From: Bacteroidota bacterium
Lineage (GTDB): Bacteria; Bacteroidota; Ignavibacteria; Ignavibacteriales; Melioribacteraceae
Assembly: GCA_023447335.1 (NCBI GenBank)
Contig: JAEXOD010000149.1
Span: forward strand, 1 to 23,699
DNA length: 23,699 bases
Direction: 5' to 3'
Both the position numbers and the translations under genes were made by a program. Below the pieces are notes generated by a model. The model saw only the letters and a list, made by a program, of their open reading frames with translations. It was not told the origin of the DNA and ran no database searches. This document shows, piece by piece, positions 15,212-22,034 of the stretch (position 1 is the first letter of the stretch; every line of letters begins with the position of its first letter).

Positions 15212-17551
15212 TTATTTTACTAACATCATTTTCTTTGTAGCTACAAAGTTATCAGAGGTAATTGTATAGAAATAAACACCACTGGTTAAGTTTGAAGCGT
15301 TAAAGTTAACATCGTAGTTACCTGCAGCTAATTGTTCATTAACTAATTCAGCAACTTCCTGACCTAACAAGTTGTAAACTTTCATAGTAACTAAACCTGC
15401 TTTTGGCACGCTAAAGTTAATTGTAGTTGACGGGTTGAATGGGTTAGGATAGTTTTGTGATAAGTTATAAACTGTAGGAATTTCGTTATTAGCTGTTTCA
15501 ACACCAACAACGATAGCAGGAGACATATCTGCCCAAACTGTATTTGCAATAACATACTGAGCATTTGTTGTTAATGTAATGCTGTGGTTAACACCCATTG
15601 TTGATTCGTTATCATTACCGCCGCCGTTTGAAGCCAAGCCCCAGTTAGCACCGTATTTGAATTCGAAGTTTAATAAAGTATATTGTGGGAACACAATATC
15701 TTTTGACCAAATGTTATCACCAGCAACTTCGTCACCGTCTGTACCGGCATCGTTTAATGCAATTGCTAAAGTGATATCACCATCAGGCCATCCGCCTTGT
15801 GGCCAAGCTAACGGATTAACTGCGCCGCATACGTGAACTGATTCAACTGTTGGGAAAGGTTGGTTTGTTAATGCATTTTTAGCATTAGTCATATCAACTT
15901 TTAATTTAACTGTTGTTGCTTGTCCTGTAACTGTGCTTAAGTCTGCATCGTTAAATGAACGTGTAATAACTGCATAACCGTTATTTACATCATTCTGTGT
16001 AATTGTATAGATTTTGTTATCGCCGTTTTCCCATGTTGTGTTGTTATCTACAACATAAGCAAATTTGTAAGCAATATCATCACCAGGGAATACTGAATAA
16101 TTAGCAACGCCTTCGTAAATGTTAGGATCGCCAACTGAAGGAGTTAATACGGTTTGATCTGACCAGCCGTTAAAGTTACCGCGAGCTGTAACTACACCGG
16201 TTGTAGGATTAAATCTACCTGCAACAATTTCAAGTTCCATGTTACAAGCAAACATTAATTGAATCGGAATACCACCGCCTAAGTCTCTATTATAATAATC
16301 GCCGTATGAACCGCCGTCATTAACTACAAATTCTCTGTTCGGATCGTTTTCCCAACCATCGTTCATACGATATTTGAAGAATACTCTTGTTCCGGGTTCA
16401 ATGTTACTAACTGTTACTGAATATACTTTGTCACCATCAGGATCTGTCATTTCTAACTGACTTGTTGCCCAATCTGTAAAGCTACCGGCTACATATACTT
16501 TTCCGGTTGTCGGGTCAAATAAGTTATTTTGTACTTGAACTGACATGTTAACATTAAATGTAACTGTTGCTGTTGCAGGACGTTCAAAAACTTGAACTGC
16601 AGGGAAACCGGCAATACCGAATGTACCTACATATGCTTTCATTCCGTTAGGGCTAAATTGAATAGCTCTCGGACGTGCATCAGGTGAATATGTACCAAAG
16701 TTTAATTTAAAGCTATCTACAACAACTTTGTTTGTAAAATCGTATCCATACCAACTACCTCTTGTAAAGTTAGCGGTAGGTGAATCGTTTGTTGATCCTG
16801 CAGAAAACCATAAACAACCATTCTTTTTATCCCATGCAAATGATTCAGCTTTTGCGCCTTCAGCCATAGAATCTGTTAAAGCAAACTGATCAAATTCGCT
16901 TGCGCGAGTATAAACATAAATTTTACCTTTATCGTAACCAGCCCAATATAAAGTTAAACCGTCATTTGAAAGACCAAATGCTCTTGAATAACCAACTGAA
17001 GCATCTAAACCATTCATAATAACATTTAAGTTCGAGTCAAAAATTACTAAAGGATTTCCGGGAACTACAAATGCAACATAAATGTTACCGTTTGCATCGC
17101 CCATAGCTGCTGTAGGTGAACCACCGAAATCTGCTCTTGCCATTAACTCACCGGTTTGGTAGTTAATTTTAAAGATTTTGTTTGGACCGCTTTGGCTATG
17201 GATAATGTTACCGTCTTTATCAACACCCATACCACGACCGTTACCTTTTAATGTATCTGAGATACCGTCTTTGGTAAGAATGCGGATTGGTGAAAAGGCA
17301 GCAGGTGTACCGTCAGGATTATAAACATATAATGCCGAAACAAGCAATTTTACACCGTTAACCATAACGCTGTCTAATTTGGAAAAGCTGCTTACCCAAA
17401 CTTTACCGTCAGGGTCAACTGCTAAACCGTGTGTCTGAAATTTCAATGTATCGGGACTCGGAGGAGGGAATACTCCCGAATAACTGAATTGTGCTTTCAT
17501 TACGCTAAATGCCATAAGAAAAGCGATTAAAGTGATTAGTTTTTTACTCAT
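15212..17551 (-). CDS. T9SS-exported beta-propeller protein with three E-set/CBM-like modules
   Basis: A 779-residue surface or secreted protein. A signal peptide (1-20, cleavage before QFSYSG) leads to an NHL/SMP-30-like propeller (about 38-325) with blade phrases such as HGLAVDPDGKVWVSS and MGVDKDGNIIHS. Three tandem modules follow at about 328-425, 430-535 and 545-675, the first two containing DPTTGKVYVAGSFTDW and NPTTGVVTARGNFNGW, which look like starch-binding-type E-set/CBM folds. The last ~83 residues are a type A T9SS sorting domain: LSQNYPNPFNPSTTINFSVP, then VYNLLGQEVAELV, SGVYFYTI and the basic end ATKKMMLVK. It should cross the outer membrane by T9SS, lose this domain, and be surface-anchored or released. 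A strong AGGAG (17559-17563) lies 7 bases before the ATG. Its codons look less AT-rich than the plus-strand genes, consistent with high expression. Ligand unknown; a sugar polymer is plausible. Confidence 0.88.
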   Translation of the reverse strand: MSKKLITLIAFLMAFSVMKAQFSYSGVFPPPSPDTLKFQTHGLAVDPDGKVWVSSFSKLDSVMVNGVKLLVSALYVYNPDGTPAAFSPIRILTKDGISDTLKGNGRGMGVDKDGNIIHSQSGPNKIFKINYQTGELMARADFGGSPTAAMGDANGNIYVAFVVPGNPLVIFDSNLNVIMNGLDASVGYSRAFGLSNDGLTLYWAGYDKGKIYVYTRASEFDQFALTDSMAEGAKAESFAWDKKNGCLWFSAGSTNDSPTANFTRGSWYGYDFTNKVVVDSFKLNFGTYSPDARPRAIQFSPNGMKAYVGTFGIAGFPAVQVFERPATATVTFNVNMSVQVQNNLFDPTTGKVYVAGSFTDWATSQLEMTDPDGDKVYSVTVSNIEPGTRVFFKYRMNDGWENDPNREFVVNDGGSYGDYYNRDLGGGIPIQLMFACNMELEIVAGRFNPTTGVVTARGNFNGWSDQTVLTPSVGDPNIYEGVANYSVFPGDDIAYKFAYVVDNNTTWENGDNKIYTITQNDVNNGYAVITRSFNDADLSTVTGQATTVKLKVDMTNAKNALTNQPFPTVESVHVCGAVNPLAWPQGGWPDGDITLAIALNDAGTDGDEVAGDNIWSKDIVFPQYTLLNFEFKYGANWGLASNGGGNDNESTMGVNHSITLTTNAQYVIANTVWADMSPAIVVGVETANNEIPTVYNLSQNYPNPFNPSTTINFSVPKAGLVTMKVYNLLGQEVAELVNEQLAAGNYDVNFNASNLTSGVYFYTITSDNFVATKKMMLVK

Positions 17552-17599
17552 ATAGTTACTCCTATTTATGATTGTAAATAAGTTAATTTTGTTAGAACC

Positions 17600-18871
17600 T
17601 TAGTTGTTCCTGCCGTAATAAGGTGCACCTGCTTTTTGCATGTCCACTCTCATTACAACTTGAGCACTGGTTCCGGTCTTTTCCCGAGTATAATATAAAT
17701 TATTGTCGGGTCCCCAAGCAAATAATAACGCATTCGGTCCTAATAACCCCGGGTACAAGGTTTCATAACTTCCGTTCGGATGTACAACAACCACAGGGTC
17801 TGTCATATTTGTACCGATAATCATATCACCGTCTGCAGCAAATGTAACAGCTAATGCCGAAACAGCCGGAAAATCGGTACCGTATTTTTCTGTCAAAGAG
17901 AAAACTTTTTCAAAAGCAGTCAAACTATCCGCACTTATAATCTTCGCTCTAAATATAGCTTCTTCGTTATTTTGTGTAGCAGCAATATAAACATACAAAT
18001 TTACTAAATCTTCACCAAAAATCCTAACAGATTTAATATTGCCGTCAAATGCAAAAGTTTTTATACTTTTATCAGGTTTTATTCTGTAAACACCTGAATT
18101 GTTTCCTGTATTATCTCCGCCGCTCCAAATATTACCGTCAGGGTCAAAATCAAAGTCGTAAATATTTCCTAAAAGCGAATTACTGGAAACATAAGTAGTC
18201 GGTTTTTGTCCGGCAGCAACTTTAAATAATACTTTTTGACGGCGTGCAGCATAAATTTCATTTTTATACCATTTTAATGCGGTATGGAAAGTTTCGCTAC
18301 CGCGAGGTGCCCATTCGGATAAAGTCCCGGATGGGGTTAATTTTCTAGTTCCGCCTGTACCGCCTTGATATGTAAAAGACATATAAATATTACCGTCAGC
18401 ATCGGTTGTTAAACCGTTCGGAACTTCAAAATCTTTAAAATCAAATACTTTTTCAACTGCAGCTTTTAGATTATATGTTACAACATTGCTAAAATCTGCC
18501 ACTTTATAAACAGCTATTTTAACAGAGATATCATCCAATATTAAATTGGGTGCTTTTACTTTTAATTGTGTGGGCGTTGCATCTAATACAGTTGCTAAAA
18601 CACCGTTAAAATAAACCTTATTTTCTGATTTTACTGCAGAAAAGTTATTTCCGGTTATTGTTATTTCAGATACACCCGCTAAAGCACTTCCGGCAGGGGA
18701 AAGTGCTGTAATCTCCGGCGTAGCCCCTTTCGGTTTAGCCGAGTCGTATAAACTTGGTGTTGTATCATTTTCGCAACCTGTCATAAACATGGTAGCTATA
18801 AATAGTACTGTCATAAAAACGCTTATCTTTACAACACCTTTTTTATAAATATTTTTCATAAAATTAACCAT
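17600..18871 (-). CDS. Lipoprotein with IPT/TIG domain and NHL-like beta-propeller
   Basis: A 423-residue lipoprotein. The signal peptide ends in a lipobox (IATMFMTGC, Cys33), so the mature protein should be lipid-anchored. An IPT/TIG immunoglobulin-like domain (about 50-135) begins TPEITALSPAGSALAGVSEITITGNNFS. An NHL/SMP-30-like propeller (about 140-415) follows, with repeated blades such as VPNGLTTDADGNIYMSF, DFDFDPDGNIWSGGDN and FAWGPDNNLYYTRE. IPT-NHL lipoproteins of this type are frequent in Bacteroidota, often beside TonB-dependent transporters, and may bind polysaccharides. No T9SS domain is seen at the C-terminus. A GGA lies 9 bases before ATG 18871; a second ATG four codons later (18859) is also possible. 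It sits 48 bases before the T9SS propeller protein and 34 bases after the PorV-like gene, consistent with one operon. Confidence 0.85.
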   Translation of the reverse strand: MVNFMKNIYKKGVVKISVFMTVLFIATMFMTGCENDTTPSLYDSAKPKGATPEITALSPAGSALAGVSEITITGNNFSAVKSENKVYFNGVLATVLDATPTQLKVKAPNLILDDISVKIAVYKVADFSNVVTYNLKAAVEKVFDFKDFEVPNGLTTDADGNIYMSFTYQGGTGGTRKLTPSGTLSEWAPRGSETFHTALKWYKNEIYAARRQKVLFKVAAGQKPTTYVSSNSLLGNIYDFDFDPDGNIWSGGDNTGNNSGVYRIKPDKSIKTFAFDGNIKSVRIFGEDLVNLYVYIAATQNNEEAIFRAKIISADSLTAFEKVFSLTEKYGTDFPAVSALAVTFAADGDMIIGTNMTDPVVVVHPNGSYETLYPGLLGPNALLFAWGPDNNLYYTREKTGTSAQVVMRVDMQKAGAPYYGRNN

Positions 18872-18905
18872 TATAATTTCCGATTATTAATTATAACAAA
18901 ATTTA

Positions 18906-19913
18906 TTAATTGAATGCAACATTAAAAGTTATCCTATGAACATCGTCAAATGTATCAAATTTGGTATAACTATAATCAAGTCCGTATTTAACAATATCAT
19001 CGCCAATTTTAACACCAAAACCACCGGAAAAATTATAATCATCACTCGGTGAAGTGTAACCGGCACGTAATACGAACATTTTCATAAATGTGTATTCAAA
19101 ACCGAAGTTTATTTGTTCCGAATAATCTCTCGGATGCGCTGCATCTATAGAAACCAACAAAGAATGATAATCTTTATATTCTTCAAAAAAATCAACTACA
19201 TCCATTGCTAAACCAATGCGAAATGTTAAAGGTAATTGAAATGCTTCTTCTTTGTATTTAATTTCAGTAGAAAAATTTCGAACGTTCATCGCAAAGTTTA
19301 AGCTCTTGTATCCGGTATGATATAAAATACCAAAATCGAAAGCAATTGCACTTAAAGAATTGTTTTCTGTTGTATATTTTCCTTCTGAATCAATATCCGT
19401 AATTGAAGAACCTAAATCTTGTTTTGTGTATTTAACATTACCACCGACTGCAAATTTATCACTTAATGCTTTAGCATAACTTACACCAAAGGAATAAGCA
19501 CTCGGGCTAAAAATTCCGGTTTCTATATATCCGTTATCGTTTGGAGCAACTACCGTACCCATGAAAGCACCGTAATCTACACTTGTAAACGAAAAACCGA
19601 ATACACCATAGTTTCCATAATCCGGAGCGTATGATATACCTCCGTATATATAATCAATATCGGCTATCCAGCCAACGGTACCTAAAGTAACGTCAACCAT
19701 ATTTTTACTATATGCCATTGTAGCCGGGTTATAAAACATTGCCGTAGCTCCGTTTTCTACGGCAGTAACCGCCGTTCCCATAGCTGTTGCCCTAGAATCC
19801 GTTGATAAACTTAAAAACTTAAAACCGGTCTGAGCAAGTTTTTTCCTTTCTTGGGCATTAATATTTAATAACCCAATCATTATCAAAACTATTATTAATA
19901 TATTTCTTTTCAT
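18906..19913 (-). CDS. PorV/PorQ-family outer-membrane beta-barrel protein
   Basis: A 335-residue outer-membrane protein. The signal peptide covers about residues 1-20 (IGLLNINA, then QERKKLAQ). The start of the mature protein, AQTGFKFLSLSTDSRATAMGTAVTAVENGATAMFYNPATMAY, is the family hallmark of PorV/PorQ proteins: the DSRATAMG turn and FYNPA. The rest is alternating beta strands ending in an aromatic strand (VHRITFNVAFN). In the T9SS, PorV carries cargo from the translocon to the attachment complex and PorQ takes part in the same machinery; other members of this barrel family have no known role. Its place in an operon with two T9SS-type cargos suggests service to them. AGG lies about 7 bases before the ATG. 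It could instead be a FadL-like transporter relative. Confidence 0.88.
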   Translation of the reverse strand: MKRNILIIVLIMIGLLNINAQERKKLAQTGFKFLSLSTDSRATAMGTAVTAVENGATAMFYNPATMAYSKNMVDVTLGTVGWIADIDYIYGGISYAPDYGNYGVFGFSFTSVDYGAFMGTVVAPNDNGYIETGIFSPSAYSFGVSYAKALSDKFAVGGNVKYTKQDLGSSITDIDSEGKYTTENNSLSAIAFDFGILYHTGYKSLNFAMNVRNFSTEIKYKEEAFQLPLTFRIGLAMDVVDFFEEYKDYHSLLVSIDAAHPRDYSEQINFGFEYTFMKMFVLRAGYTSPSDDYNFSGGFGVKIGDDIVKYGLDYSYTKFDTFDDVHRITFNVAFN

Positions 19914-19942
19914 CGTTTTACCTAAGTCTTAATTAGTTAATA

Positions 19943-22021
19943 TTAGCGGATTACGGCAAATTTAGCTATATGCTTTTCACCTGATTTCTTATCTGTAACA
20001 ACGGCTATATATATACCACTAACAACTATCTGATTTGATGACGTTACACAATACCAAAATTCGTCACCGCTACCGTTGGTATGCTCAATTGTTTTAATCA
20101 ATTCGCCAAGTTCCGTATAAATATCTATTGTACACTCACCCGGGATGTTATAAAATGCAATTTTATCCGCATCGGCAACACCGGGAAATCTTACACTATT
20201 TTGAGCATTAATATGATAAGGATTAGGAACAATACGAATTTGGCTTAAATGAGTACCTGCCATACGCTGTAAATTTGCAGGATCGTATGTTTGTGTATAA
20301 TATCTACCGCTTCTTAATTTTCCTGCAGGGGTTCCTGCAATAGAAGTATTAAGTGTTCTGTAAGATACTATGTAATAGTAATAATTAAAACCTCTAATTA
20401 AATCTTTATCTTCATAAGTTCTTTCATCCGGTCCGGCTGTATAAACTCTGTAATAAGTACTATCTACGTTTCCTAACGCTCTCCAAATTTCAAAACCTTC
20501 TGCAGGGTTTGCATCGTTTGGGTCAACATCCCAATTTAAAGTAATTCTATCACCGCCTGATTGTACTGAAAACATTTTAGGAGGAAGAGGTGGTTGAGGA
20601 ACTTTATCCCATCCTGTGTTATAGGCAGTTATTATATTGCGGAAAGATTTAAATAACGAGTCTTTTCCCTTCATTACTTCTTTATTTTTATCATAAGCAG
20701 TCATTTTACCTTGTTTAAATAACTTACCTATTCTTAATTGTTCGGCATAACTCATACCGGCAGCAACTTCGGCAATTACTATTTTTACAGATTCTCCGGG
20801 TTCTAACGAATATGGACCGTATCCGGCACCAATAGAAAATCCGCCTGAGTTTCCTAAGTTAGGATCTGTTTTTTGATTTGCGTAATCACCTGAAGGTTCA
20901 ACTGTTTCGGCATGTCTTTTTGCAGGATGACCTTTAGTCATAAAAGTATATTCGCGTGCCATTCTATCTTGATTATATGGGCTTGCACCTGCTAAAAACA
21001 ACAAATCATCACTATTTTCATAGAACGTTGTTGAAGGTTGCGTTAAATCATCAGTTTTATCTGTAGTCGATTTATCAGCATGTAAAGTTAAAAATCCGCA
21101 AAACTGGGTTGCACCTAAACGACCAACCGTATCACCCGGGTCTAAATATCTTTTTGAGTTTGAATTAATAGCCCAAATAGGAGCGCCGATATTATCGTAA
21201 CCAACTTCTTTTTCATTTGTATAACCGTGCCATGAAAATTGAGCTCTAAACTGTTCGTTAACCGGATCAACATGAATTCCGTCACCACGTGAATCAATCA
21301 TTGTGTTTTTACCCCAACCTGTGGAGTTACCAATAACATAACGTGATTGTTTGTTAACAGCCATACGATGAGTAAAGTAGAAATGAACATCTTCAACTTT
21401 CTTATTTAATTCAATTTCCGGATCGGCATCGGTATTACCCGTATTTTTAAATTCGTATTCAACTAATATATAGTTATCATTATACGGTTGTGAAAACTGA
21501 CTAATAGTTCTTGTCATTGTAATACCCAATTGAGTATTAACAACGTTTCGTAATTGACGATCAAAAACTAAAGAGTTGTCAATTTCATCTAATGTAACAT
21601 CTTTTTGATATGTAACATTACCGTCAACGGTTACTTCACTTAACGGAATTCTGCCGATCATTTTGAATTCTTGCGGATAGAAAGCCCAAATTGCAGGATT
21701 TCTTGGACCGCTTGTAACTACTTTGTACGGATAAAAGTCTCCTTTTTCATCTGTAAAGTTTTTAGCTCCAATCCAAAATCCTCTGGCAGCTTGCATATCT
21801 TGATAAGGATAAATTGATGGCCAAGAGAAACCTTCTTGCTGTGTTTTAACGAAACCGGCTTCTTCTAACTCGCTACCAATTTCACTATACCAGTTATGTA
21901 AAGCTCCGGCACTCATCCATCTGTTTTTATATTGTGCATTTGTGTTTATCTGCATTCCGATCAAAAGAATTATTGTTAACGCAAATGCTTTCTTAAAACT
22001 AATAATATTTATAAATTTCAT
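19943..22021 (-). CDS. Large surface protein with FN3-like domain and T9SS-type C-terminus
   Basis: A 692-residue exported protein counted from ATG 22021. It has a long signal peptide ending near NTNAQYKN, then a large region (about 35-470) that I do not recognise as a catalytic family. That region contains GALHNWYSEIGSELEE, RGFWIGAKNF and YGPYSLEPGESVKIVIAEV, features I associate with uncharacterised Ignavibacteria/Bacteroidota surface proteins. A fibronectin type III-like domain (about 475-570) begins PPLPPKMFSVQSGGDRITLNW. The C-terminal ~90 residues start with IRIVPNPYHINAQ and run through IDIYTELGELIKTIEH to SGIYIAVVTDKKSGEKHIAKFAVIR, which fits a divergent T9SS sorting/FlgD-like domain. 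The ATG is chosen over the GTG at 22033 because GAGG of that GTG region is a well-spaced SD. It follows the TonB receptor by 13 bases, where SusD often sits, but it does not look like SusD. Confidence 0.82.
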   Translation of the reverse strand: MKFINIISFKKAFALTIILLIGMQINTNAQYKNRWMSAGALHNWYSEIGSELEEAGFVKTQQEGFSWPSIYPYQDMQAARGFWIGAKNFTDEKGDFYPYKVVTSGPRNPAIWAFYPQEFKMIGRIPLSEVTVDGNVTYQKDVTLDEIDNSLVFDRQLRNVVNTQLGITMTRTISQFSQPYNDNYILVEYEFKNTGNTDADPEIELNKKVEDVHFYFTHRMAVNKQSRYVIGNSTGWGKNTMIDSRGDGIHVDPVNEQFRAQFSWHGYTNEKEVGYDNIGAPIWAINSNSKRYLDPGDTVGRLGATQFCGFLTLHADKSTTDKTDDLTQPSTTFYENSDDLLFLAGASPYNQDRMAREYTFMTKGHPAKRHAETVEPSGDYANQKTDPNLGNSGGFSIGAGYGPYSLEPGESVKIVIAEVAAGMSYAEQLRIGKLFKQGKMTAYDKNKEVMKGKDSLFKSFRNIITAYNTGWDKVPQPPLPPKMFSVQSGGDRITLNWDVDPNDANPAEGFEIWRALGNVDSTYYRVYTAGPDERTYEDKDLIRGFNYYYYIVSYRTLNTSIAGTPAGKLRSGRYYTQTYDPANLQRMAGTHLSQIRIVPNPYHINAQNSVRFPGVADADKIAFYNIPGECTIDIYTELGELIKTIEHTNGSGDEFWYCVTSSNQIVVSGIYIAVVTDKKSGEKHIAKFAVIR

Positions 22022-22027
22022 TACTCG

Positions 22028-22031
22028 CCTC
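22028..22031 (-). promoter_or_regulatory. Ribosome binding site deciding the start of the FN3 surface protein
   Basis: GAGG on the minus strand lies six bases before ATG 22021. The upstream GTG (22031-22033) overlaps this motif and would add only four residues (MRRV), so it is unlikely to be the start. Confidence 0.55.
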
Positions 22032-22034
22032 ACT

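Noticed and set aside
15579..15836. 85-codon plus-strand frame
   Set aside because: It lies wholly antisense to the T9SS propeller protein, whose frame has clear domain and motif support.
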